Origin: Chloroflexota bacterium
Lineage (GTDB): Bacteria; Chloroflexota; Dormibacteria; Dormibacterales; Dormibacteraceae
Length of the DNA: 64,000 bases
Reading direction: 5' to 3'
NCBI GenBank assembly: GCA_005881275.1
Contig: VBEF01000017.1
Coordinates: forward strand, 23,987-87,986
Shown here in pieces: positions 48,350 through 56,349 of this stretch. The position numbers and the translations under genes are program-made. The notes beneath the pieces were generated by a model. The model was not told the origin of the DNA. It ran no database searches and worked only from the letters and a program-made list of their open reading frames with translations. Position 1 is the first letter of the stretch. Every line of letters begins with the position of its first letter.

Positions 48350-48979
48350 GTGGCGGGCAAGTTTTCGGGTTGGAAGGGCGACTTCAAAGGCTTCTTTCTC
48401 GGCCTGCGCGCGAACAACAACAAGGCCTATTTCGAGGCGCACCGGCGCCAGTACGAGGATGAGGTCAAAGCCCCGCTGGTGGCCCTTCTTGAGGACCTCG
48501 AAGCCGATTTCGGCCCTCCGCGCCGGGTGTCGCGGCCAAATCGCGATATCCGCTTTTCCGCCGACAAGTCGCCTTACAAGCTGAACATCTACGCGGACCT
48601 GGAGCGTGGCGGCTACATCGCACTCGACGCCGAGGGCCTGGTCGCCGCCGGCGGCCGCTACATGCTCGAGGACGGGCAGCTCAGGAAGCTTCGCGAGGCG
48701 ATCGCGTCCGATCGTTCAGGCAAGCAGCTCGTCGCGATCGTCTCCGATCTGCGTAAGAAGGGTTATCAGGTGGAAGGCCAGGAGCTCAAGCGTGTCCCGC
48801 CGCCGTACCCGCAGGACCACCCGCGCGCGGACCTGCTGCGCCACAAGCGGCTGATCTACTGGAAACGTTGGCCGGTCGAGCCCTGGATCGCGACGCCCAG
48901 TGTTCGCGCGCGCGTCTCCAAGGCCTGGCGGGACGGCGAGGCGCTGAACCAGTGGTGCGCAAAACACATGGACGCCTAA
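48350..48979 (+). CDS. DUF2461 domain protein
   Basis: FFLGLRANNNKAYFEAHRRQYEDEVKAPLVALLEDLE...NRDIRFSADKSPYK. Confidence 0.88.
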   Translation: MAGKFSGWKGDFKGFFLGLRANNNKAYFEAHRRQYEDEVKAPLVALLEDLEADFGPPRRVSRPNRDIRFSADKSPYKLNIYADLERGGYIALDAEGLVAAGGRYMLEDGQLRKLREAIASDRSGKQLVAIVSDLRKKGYQVEGQELKRVPPPYPQDHPRADLLRHKRLIYWKRWPVEPWIATPSVRARVSKAWRDGEALNQWCAKHMDA

Positions 48980-48985
48980 AGCAGT

Positions 48986-49032
48986 CCTCCCCGTTTATGG
49001 GGAGGTGTCCGGCGAAGCCGGACGGAGGGGCT
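48986..49032. repeat. REP-like element copy B
   Basis: CCTCCCCGTTTATGGGGAGGTGTCCGGCGAAGCCGGACGGAGGGGCT; hairpin GTCCGGC-GAA-GCCGGAC; same architecture as 23911-23955. Confidence 0.6.
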
Positions 49033-50077
49033 GCATCTCGGCCAGTAGTCGCGCCGCCTCGCGCGCGTTCGTCGTGCCGTAGTTGGAGAAGCAGTTGTTG
49101 TAGATCACGTGTGTCTGCTTTGTCTGCCTGGCCACAGTGACGATGTTCGGCGTCCAGTCCGCAAGCTCGTCCTCGTCGTACAGGTAGCGGAACCGCTCTG
49201 ACGGCGCGATGTCCTTCTTCTCCCAGTTCTCCTTGTTGCGCCCGTGGAATCGAAACACCGCGAGCTCTTCGTTGGTCTGGATCACAACCGGAGGCACCGA
49301 GCTCTTGAAACCCTGCGGCTCATCGACCGCGACGTAAGGGATCTTGTTGTCCTCCAAGAACTTGACCGTTCGCTCGGCGTTCTTCTCGTTGAACCAGCTC
49401 CCGTGCCGGAACTCCACCGCGATGGGCAGGTCGAGACGCTGCCGGGTCTCGAGGATGAGCTCACGTGCCTCGTTCGACGGAAACACCCATTTCGGGAACT
49501 GGACGAAGACCGCGCCCAGCTTTCCTGCCTCGATCAGCGGCTCGAGCGCTTCGCGGAACTGCATGTACACCGCGTCGAGCAGCTCGGCCGGCATGTGCTT
49601 GCGATAGATGCGCTTCTTTTCCGTCAGCTCGCTGCTCAGCTCCTCTCGAATCGCTTTGGGCAGCCGAGCCACCTCCGTTGGCTGACCTGTCATCAGTGCG
49701 TGCGCTTTGATGTCGAAGACGAAGGCCCCCGGTGTGCGCTCGACCCACGACTCCGCGGTCTTCTTGTAGGGCAGCGCGTAGTACGTCGAGTCGACCTCGA
49801 CGACCGGGAACTGGCTCGCGTAGAAGCGCAGGCGCTCCTCTGCCGTGCTCGCGCCTTTCGGATAGAAGACTCCTGGCGCCGTCATCGTCGGGTCGGTCCA
49901 GCTCGCGGTGCCGAAACGCGCCTCGCCTTTGCCGACCTTGATCGGTGTTCGCCCGGCGTCGCCGCCCACTTCAGCCCGCCGGCGAGCGACCTCTACACCC
50001 GGATCATGCGCATCGGTCTTGGCCACCCGAGCTACGCCAACCACTCGGTGACGAACCTCGTGTTCAAGTGTCAACAC
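48995..50077 (-). CDS. DUF72 domain protein (start likely internal to this ORF)
   Basis: RFGTASWTDPTMTAPGVFYPKGASTAEERLRFYASQFPVVEVDSTYYALP...; NCFSNYGTTNAREAARLLAEM. Confidence 0.85.
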   Translation of the reverse strand: MLTLEHEVRHRVVGVARVAKTDAHDPGVEVARRRAEVGGDAGRTPIKVGKGEARFGTASWTDPTMTAPGVFYPKGASTAEERLRFYASQFPVVEVDSTYYALPYKKTAESWVERTPGAFVFDIKAHALMTGQPTEVARLPKAIREELSSELTEKKRIYRKHMPAELLDAVYMQFREALEPLIEAGKLGAVFVQFPKWVFPSNEARELILETRQRLDLPIAVEFRHGSWFNEKNAERTVKFLEDNKIPYVAVDEPQGFKSSVPPVVIQTNEELAVFRFHGRNKENWEKKDIAPSERFRYLYDEDELADWTPNIVTVARQTKQTHVIYNNCFSNYGTTNAREAARLLAEMQPLRPASPDTSP

Positions 50078-50085
50078 AGGCGAGT

Positions 50086-50352
50086 CTAACGACGAGTCGA
50101 GCTCAACCTCTTTTCGAGACGCGCGGTGTACATGACGACCAGCAGGGCGAAGATAAATGTTGGTCCGACGACCATTCCACTCGGCACGCCCGCCAGCACG
50201 AGAATGGTCGCGACGACGGCCAGTCCGACCAGAAAACCCATCGCGACCATCGCCGGACGTGCCTGGCGCTTGCGCCAGGAACGGAACATCATCGCGGCCG
50301 CCAGCAGGCAGGCGACATCGAGCGCCGCGACGCGCAGATAGGCGTCGTTCAT
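50086..50352 (-). CDS. Small hypothetical membrane protein
   Basis: MNDAYLRVAALDVACLLAAAMMFRSWRKRQARPAMVAMGFLVGLAVVATILVLAG...; ATG at 50352. Confidence 0.6.
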   Translation of the reverse strand: MNDAYLRVAALDVACLLAAAMMFRSWRKRQARPAMVAMGFLVGLAVVATILVLAGVPSGMVVGPTFIFALLVVMYTARLEKRLSSTRR

Positions 50353-50401
50353 GGCGCAGGAGGGTTGAAGGGGAGCACGACGCTCCCCTTCCGATTTCCG
50401 T

Positions 50402-52090
50402 TCATCCGGCAGCCGGGACCGGCTCCGCGCCAAGACCCGTCTGCGCGCGCACGTCGATCTCGTGGAACTTCTGCTCCGCCAGCCGGCCGGCTCCGGCCAG
50501 CTCGCCGAGGTACGTGCCGATGATCGCCAGCGCGAACCCGATGGGGATGCTGACGATGCCGACGTTTTGCAGGGGAAATGCTGGGTGCGTGTTGACCGGC
50601 ACGGTCCAGCCCGGCCCGATGGCGACGAGCCAGATCGTGACCAGGGATCCGCCGACCAGGGAGGCGACGGCGCCCCAGGTGTTGAACCGCTTCCAGAAAA
50701 GCGTGAACAGGATCGCCGGCAGATTGGCCGCCGACGCTATGACGAACGCGACACCCGCGACGAGAGCCGCGGCGTTGGCGGTGGCCCCGACGCGGGCGGC
50801 CAGCCAGATGGAGAGCAGCCCCACCAGGCCCGCCGTTATGCGCGCGACGGTGACCTGCTCACGGTCGCTTACATGTCCGTGGAGGATGTGTGTGCGGATG
50901 ACGTTGACGTAGAAGTCGTGGCTGAACGCGCCAGACGCCGCCAGCGTGAGGCCGGCCACCACCGCGAGGATGGTCGCGAACGCGACAGCCGCGATAAACG
51001 CGAGCAGGAACTCTCCGCCGGTTGTGCCGAAGAATTGGGTGCCGAGGAATTCGGCCAGGCGCGGTGCCGCCAGGTTGCTGTTCGTTTTGCAGTTCGGAGC
51101 CACTGTGGCGCAGATCTTTGCCTTGCCCACAAGGGTTGCGGCCCCGAATCCGAGGAACGTGGTCATGATGTAGAAGGATCCGATCAGACCCATCGCCCAG
51201 ACCACCGACTGACGCGCGGCCTTGGCGTTGGGCACGGTGAAGAAGCGCATCAGGATGTGAGGCAGGCCCGCTGTGCCGAGGATCAACGCCATGCCCAGCG
51301 AGACGTTGTCGAGAAGGGCAAGGTCGACGCCGAAGGCCTGCTTCTTCCCGTACTGGTAGAGGATGCCGGGGTCGGTGAAGTTCAGCCCGGTCGCCTTGTC
51401 CTTTACGCCGGCGACGGCGTCGAAGAAGCTGCCGAAGTTGAACCCGAAATGGAGCAGGACGAGAAAGCTCAGCAGGATCGCACCGCCCATGAGCAGAACG
51501 GCCTTCACGATCTGCACCCACGTCGTCGCGATCATGCCGCCGGCAATGACGTACACCATCATGAGGACGCCGACGACGGTGATCGACGGGTCGAGCTTGG
51601 TGCCGAAGATGGTCCAGTTGAACCACGGCTTGAGTGTCGAGTCGAGCGTTGGGATGAGTATCTTGATCAAGCTTCCGGCCCCGATCATCTGCGCCATCAT
51701 GTAAGACGCGCTGACGGCGACTGTCGAGAAGGCAGCGGCCGAGCGCACGGGGATCGGAGACATCCGGTACGAGAGGACGTCGGCCAGCGTGTATTTGCCC
51801 GTGTTGCGCATTGGCTCGGCGATCAGGAAGAGCACGGTCAGGTAGGCGACGAGCCACCCGACCGAGTACATGAAACCGTCGTAGCCGTTGAACGCAATCA
51901 GGCCCGCGATGCCGAGGAACGAAGCCGCGCTCATGTAGTCGCCGGAGATGGCAAGTCCGTTCTGCCATCCGGTGATGCCGCGTCCCGCGGCCCAGAACTG
52001 AACCGTGGTTCGCGTCCGTCGGGCGGCCCAGCCGGTGATCACCAGGGTGATCCCGACCACGATCAGGAAAAGAGTGAGGGTCAGGTTCAT
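50402..52090 (-). CDS. actP: Cation/acetate symporter (sodium:solute symporter, ActP-like)
   Basis: 13-TM SSS pattern; FWAAGRGITGWQNGLAISGDYMSAASFLGIAGLIAFNGYDGFMYSVGWLVAYL. Confidence 0.92.
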   Translation of the reverse strand: MNLTLTLFLIVVGITLVITGWAARRTRTTVQFWAAGRGITGWQNGLAISGDYMSAASFLGIAGLIAFNGYDGFMYSVGWLVAYLTVLFLIAEPMRNTGKYTLADVLSYRMSPIPVRSAAAFSTVAVSASYMMAQMIGAGSLIKILIPTLDSTLKPWFNWTIFGTKLDPSITVVGVLMMVYVIAGGMIATTWVQIVKAVLLMGGAILLSFLVLLHFGFNFGSFFDAVAGVKDKATGLNFTDPGILYQYGKKQAFGVDLALLDNVSLGMALILGTAGLPHILMRFFTVPNAKAARQSVVWAMGLIGSFYIMTTFLGFGAATLVGKAKICATVAPNCKTNSNLAAPRLAEFLGTQFFGTTGGEFLLAFIAAVAFATILAVVAGLTLAASGAFSHDFYVNVIRTHILHGHVSDREQVTVARITAGLVGLLSIWLAARVGATANAAALVAGVAFVIASAANLPAILFTLFWKRFNTWGAVASLVGGSLVTIWLVAIGPGWTVPVNTHPAFPLQNVGIVSIPIGFALAIIGTYLGELAGAGRLAEQKFHEIDVRAQTGLGAEPVPAAG

Positions 52091-52488
52091 GGCGCCGACC
52101 TCCTTCCGCGCGCGGCTCGCTCCCGAACCTTCGCGGCCAGCGGGTCAAACAGGCTGTTCGCCCTTCGGATGTAGAACCAGGCAAGCAACCAGGCGACCAC
52201 GAACTGCGAGAGCGCAAAGAGGTAGGCGATGTTGACGTGTCCGATCACGTCGGTCCGCATGAATCCGGGAGCGAGACCATTGGCGAGCGGGAGAAGGAAG
52301 TAGTAGACAAGGAAGAACGCGGTGGCGGGAAGGACGAAGCGGATCCGCGCCCTGATGAGCCGGCGGAACTCGTCAGTTTGCTCGAGGCCTTCCCAGTAGG
52401 CGACGTCCTCGCTTGTCGCCCCAGCTTCTCGAACTTCTCCCGGACTGCTCTCCGAGGGCTGGGCAGGCAGCGGACGATCGATCTCCAT
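52087..52488 (-). CDS. DUF485 domain membrane protein
   Basis: FRRLIRARIRFVLPATAFFLVYYFLLPLANGLAP...; upstream partner of actP-type gene; ATG at 52488. Confidence 0.88.
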   Translation of the reverse strand: MEIDRPLPAQPSESSPGEVREAGATSEDVAYWEGLEQTDEFRRLIRARIRFVLPATAFFLVYYFLLPLANGLAPGFMRTDVIGHVNIAYLFALSQFVVAWLLAWFYIRRANSLFDPLAAKVRERAARGRRSAP

Positions 52489-52543
52489 GGACACCTCCCC
52501 CCTGGCGGGCGTGGGCCCGCCAACATGGCCGTCAGAGGGAGGT
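52489..52543 (-). promoter_or_regulatory. Putative structured 5' leader sequestering the Shine-Dalgarno of the DUF485-actP operon
   Basis: Minus-strand RNA: ACCUCCCUC ... UGGCGGGC-CCAC-GCCCGCCA ... GGGGGAGGU-GUCC-AUG. Confidence 0.5.
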
Positions 52544-52622
52544 CAGATCAAAGCAACCAGGCCCCCGAATTACACCCCCGAGTTTCGGCTTGCCCCCCCT
52601 TGGCCACCCGAACGCTCTCAGA

Positions 52623-54077
52623 TTAGACCTTCGTTCGTGCCTTGTCAGGCCCAGCGAGCACGCGCTGGACCAGCCGCGCCTGCGAGATCAGATGACAGGG
52701 CGAGATGAACTCGCGGGTGACCCTCCGCCGCGCCTCCGCGCCCAGGCGGCTCGCCCGGCTCGGATCCCCCAAGAGGCCGGCCACCGCGCGGCCGAATGCC
52801 GGCAGGTCTTTCGGGTCGTCGACGAGGACCCCGCTCCGGCCGTCTTCGATCTGGTCGCCGATGCCGCCGACGCGGCTGGCCACCACCGGCCGCCCCTTCC
52901 ACATCGCCTCCGCGACCGTGAGGCCGAATCCCTCAGCCAGGCTCTTCTGGATCACGATATCGGCGCGTCGCTGCAGCGCGTTGACGATGGCGGCGTTTTC
53001 CTCGGTGTCCTCCATAGGGAGCTGCGCGATGGCGACTCGGGATCGCACGGCCGGCGGCAGGGTGCCGCGCCTGTGCTCCAGGTCGCTCAGCATCTCCGGC
53101 TGCTCGGGATCGTCATTGACCGAGGTCGGCGCCGGGCCGGCCAGCACAAGCCAGGCGTCGGTCGCGGGCGCGATGTGCCGGGCGAACGCTTCCAGGACGC
53201 CGGCGTGGTCTTTGAGCCTGTCCCAGCGCGAGACCTGCAGCACGATCCTGGCGTCACGAGGTGGCGGCGCATGGTCCATGAGGACCGACCGCACCACGCG
53301 GCCGACGGTTCCATCGTGTCTCGTGAAGGTCGCTTCGCCGTCGGCTCCCTGCAGCATGCCGCTCGCGTGAAGGATCGCCGTCACCGAGTCAGCCGTGAGG
53401 TCCACGTTCTTGGTCGAGAACGGGTCGATGCAGGGCGAGATGATCGCGACGCGCGATTCGTCCAGCCCGTCCCATATGTATGCGCGCCGGGAGAATACAT
53501 AGGCCGACGCGGTCGCGAGATATGGGCGTAGGAACGACCACCCGTTGCGCACCACATCGTTGGCGTCGTCGACGCCGATATGGCTCCGCCAGATGACCCT
53601 GACGCCGCGAGAGTTGAGGGTTGGAATCAGCCCGGCGGTCTGAGGATCGTGAAGGATGGCGACATCACCCGGGCGCATCAGCTCAGCCAGCGCGCCCGCG
53701 TTGCGCAACGAGGCCTGCTCGTACGTCGCTTTCTCCAGATCCTCGATCTGCGCGCCGTCCGTTGTCACTCCGTGGAGCAGGTTGTGCAGCTTTTTCGTGG
53801 TCTCGAAAAACTCGCTCGAGCCCTCGATCACGAGCCACCGCTCGTCGATGCCTGCGCCGCGGTCGTATGGGATCAACGACGCAAGCAGCTCCGCGACGCC
53901 GCCCCCGCGAGCTGTCGAGTTCACGTTCCACAGCACTCGGCCCCGCAGTGAATCGGCAAGCCCCGCCGTCTCGTGCTCCAGGTCAGACCAGAGATCGCCG
54001 TCGAGCAGGGGCCGAAACCCGTCGATAGGCGCCGAGCCAACCTCGACCTGCTTGATGGCCGCCTTCACGTTCGCCAT
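52623..54077 (-). CDS. Trehalose synthase-like GT4 glycosyltransferase (TreT-like)
   Basis: RVLWNVNSTARGGGVAELLASLIPYDRGAGIDERWLVIEG; HDPQTAGLIP; LAEGFGLTVAEAMWKGRPVVASRVGGIGDQI. Confidence 0.88.
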   Translation of the reverse strand: MANVKAAIKQVEVGSAPIDGFRPLLDGDLWSDLEHETAGLADSLRGRVLWNVNSTARGGGVAELLASLIPYDRGAGIDERWLVIEGSSEFFETTKKLHNLLHGVTTDGAQIEDLEKATYEQASLRNAGALAELMRPGDVAILHDPQTAGLIPTLNSRGVRVIWRSHIGVDDANDVVRNGWSFLRPYLATASAYVFSRRAYIWDGLDESRVAIISPCIDPFSTKNVDLTADSVTAILHASGMLQGADGEATFTRHDGTVGRVVRSVLMDHAPPPRDARIVLQVSRWDRLKDHAGVLEAFARHIAPATDAWLVLAGPAPTSVNDDPEQPEMLSDLEHRRGTLPPAVRSRVAIAQLPMEDTEENAAIVNALQRRADIVIQKSLAEGFGLTVAEAMWKGRPVVASRVGGIGDQIEDGRSGVLVDDPKDLPAFGRAVAGLLGDPSRASRLGAEARRRVTREFISPCHLISQARLVQRVLAGPDKARTKV

Positions 54078-54119
54078 AACTGGAAGAACGCGCCGGCGGA
54101 GGGGATACGCCCGTGTGGC

Positions 54120-54491
54120 TTAAGCCACGTTCTCGACCAGCTCGTCACCAACGATCTGCTCCGAGATCGCCTCGAGAACCCGGGTCGCGGCCGCTTCCGC
54201 GGCGGCGGGAGAAAGCCCCGCGGGCGAGCGCCCTTCGAATACGAGCCGAACTGGTTCGGTGTCGACGCGACTCGAGATGGCGCGCAACACTCCGCCGATC
54301 TGGGTTCCTGGCTTGCCGTCGTCCTGCAACACCACAGCGACGATGACCGCCCGTGCGCCCGAAATGGGGACCCCAAATACGAGGCGCTTGCTGCGGTCGA
54401 GCTCTATGGCCTGCCCGCGGTGCCGCGTGAGCCAGAGGTAGACGCGTGCCAGATCGCTTGTTCCATCCGTCTCGACTCGTATAGTGCTCAT
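54120..54491 (-). CDS. Hypothetical protein
   Basis: MSTIRVETDGTSDLARVYLWLTRHRGQAIELDRSKRLVFGVPISGARAV... Confidence 0.55.
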   Translation of the reverse strand: MSTIRVETDGTSDLARVYLWLTRHRGQAIELDRSKRLVFGVPISGARAVIVAVVLQDDGKPGTQIGGVLRAISSRVDTEPVRLVFEGRSPAGLSPAAAEAAATRVLEAISEQIVGDELVENVA

Positions 54492-54558
54492 CTCACCTCG
54501 CAACGCTATCGATGTCGCCAGCCGCTTCGATACGTATCCAGTAACCGAATCTGCCTAG

Positions 54559-54660
54559 CCTTTATTCGTGGCGCGCGACGCAATCGTCTGGGCGGTCGAG
54601 CTGCCTGACGGCGGGCCCACCGGAGGCTTCTTCCGCGACGGCCGGCCTGTGCCCTGGTAG
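54559..54660 (+). pseudogene. C-terminal remnant of an SDR (carbonyl-reductase-like) gene
   Basis: ARDAIVWAVELPDGGPTGGFFRDGRPVPW* resembles the C-terminus of CBR-type SDRs; in-frame stop at 54556-54558, no body of the gene upstream. Confidence 0.5.
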
Positions 54661-54737
54661 CCCTTTTCGCCGGCGACGGGGGTTGATAAGCTCACTGATG
54701 GCTGTTTTATTCGGGCTTTGCGTAGGGGGAAATTGGT

Positions 54738-56264
54738 ATGCGGGGAACTCTTCGTTTTGTGCGTCCGCGCTCGCTCCTGGCCGGGGCCTCGTTGATCGCG
54801 CTCGGATTTCCGGCGACCCCGGTCCACGCCGCAACGATCGGGGCGGTCGAGACGTACCTCGTGACGTACAACGCCGGCGCGTCGTCGAAGAATGCCGCGG
54901 CCCTGATCGCGGGTGCGGGCGGGCAGCTCCTCTACAACTACTCCCAGATCGGCGTGGTCATCGCAAGCTCCAACCGAAGCGACTTTGGCGCCAAGATCCG
55001 ATCGGCGGCGGGCGTCGAGGGCGCGTCGGCCACGACCGGTTTCGCGACCCACGTCAACGATGGAACGCTTGACGCTTCGGGCGTAACAGGCACTCCAACG
55101 CAGAACACTCCAGTCAGCGGCGACAGCTTGTCCTGGCGGCAGTGGGACATGACGCAGATCCACGCGTTCGAGGCGCAGTCGATAGAGAGCGGCAGCCGGG
55201 CCGTGACCGTAGGTGACATCGACACTGGCCTCGACTACACGCACCCCGACCTCGCCGCGAACGTCGATTTCGCGAACAGCGTGTCCTGCATCAACCAGGG
55301 CGTACCGGACCAGAGTCCGGCGGCGTGGAACGATGAAAACGGGCACGGCACCCACACCGCGGGCACGATCGCCGCGGCCCGCAACGGCATCGGCATCGTC
55401 GGCGTGGCGCCGAACGTCAAGGTCGCCGGGATCAGGGCCGGCAACGCCGCCGGTTTCTTCTTCCCAGAGGCGGTCGTCTGCGCATTCATGTGGGCGGGCA
55501 CGCATCCCGCGATCAAGGTCACGAACAACAGCTATTTCGCCGACCCGTGGCTGTTCAACTGCAAGAACGACCCTGGGCAGCGGGCGATCTGGAAGGCAGA
55601 ATCACGCGCGATCAAGTTCGCGATGCAGCAGGGCGTTACGGTGGTTGCGGCGGCAGGCAACGAAGCCGACGACCTCGCGCATCCGACCCAGGACGTCACA
55701 AGCCCGGATGACACGACGCCCGTAATTCGCCCTGTGGGCAACGAATGCGTCGTCATCCCGGTGGAGATTCCGGGGGTGATCGGCGTCACCGCGGACGGCA
55801 ACTTAGGAATGAAGTCCTTCTACTCCAGCTACGGAGTCGGGGCCGTGCAGGTGACGGCGCCCGGCGGCGACAGCATCCTGCAGAAGAATCCTCCGTCGAA
55901 CCCACTTGGCCGCGTGCTCTCGACGTGGCCCAGCGTCCTCGTGGGTACATGCGCCCCAGCGCGCCGAGTCTTCGAGGGATCGACGCTCTACTGCTACCAG
56001 CAGGGCACATCGATGGCCTCGCCCCACGTGGCTGGGGTCGCCGCGCTGATCGCGAGCCGTGGCATCACCGAGCCTGGGAGGGTTCAGGCGCGGATCAACA
56101 ACACCGCCGACCCGAAGGCATGCCCGTCGGCTGCTGAGGTCGTCGCGCTGTACGCGTTCTTCCCGTCTCTCTCCAATGGCGCGCCGCAGCAGTGCCAGGG
56201 CGGCGCCGGCTATAACTCGTGGTACGGCCACGGACAGGTGAACGCCCTGTCCGCCGTCAGCTAG
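54738..56264 (+). CDS. Secreted S8 family serine peptidase (subtilase)
   Basis: Signal peptide; catalytic motifs GDIDTGLDYTHPDL, NGHGTHTAGTIAA, GTSMASPHVAGVAAL. Confidence 0.93.
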   Translation: MRGTLRFVRPRSLLAGASLIALGFPATPVHAATIGAVETYLVTYNAGASSKNAAALIAGAGGQLLYNYSQIGVVIASSNRSDFGAKIRSAAGVEGASATTGFATHVNDGTLDASGVTGTPTQNTPVSGDSLSWRQWDMTQIHAFEAQSIESGSRAVTVGDIDTGLDYTHPDLAANVDFANSVSCINQGVPDQSPAAWNDENGHGTHTAGTIAAARNGIGIVGVAPNVKVAGIRAGNAAGFFFPEAVVCAFMWAGTHPAIKVTNNSYFADPWLFNCKNDPGQRAIWKAESRAIKFAMQQGVTVVAAAGNEADDLAHPTQDVTSPDDTTPVIRPVGNECVVIPVEIPGVIGVTADGNLGMKSFYSSYGVGAVQVTAPGGDSILQKNPPSNPLGRVLSTWPSVLVGTCAPARRVFEGSTLYCYQQGTSMASPHVAGVAALIASRGITEPGRVQARINNTADPKACPSAAEVVALYAFFPSLSNGAPQQCQGGAGYNSWYGHGQVNALSAVS

Positions 56265-56276
56265 AACCAGAGCGCA

Positions 56277-56301
56277 GGGCGGCCGAGCCGATCGGCCGCC
56301 C
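56277..56301. terminator. Strong hairpin downstream of subtilase gene
   Basis: Perfect 10-bp stem GGGCGGCCGA/TCGGCCGCCC, 5-nt loop; no U tract, so terminator activity uncertain. Confidence 0.5.
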
Positions 56302-56349
56302 CATTGCCCCGCTCCCGGCGGGCTGCCACGATGGTGCACTCAAGTCCAG

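Noticed and set aside
50462-52174. 570-aa plus-strand ORF opposite the acetate symporter
   Set aside because: Composition (D/R/G/A/H-rich, no hydrophobic core) is typical of antisense shadow ORFs in high-GC DNA; the opposite strand encodes a clear SSS transporter
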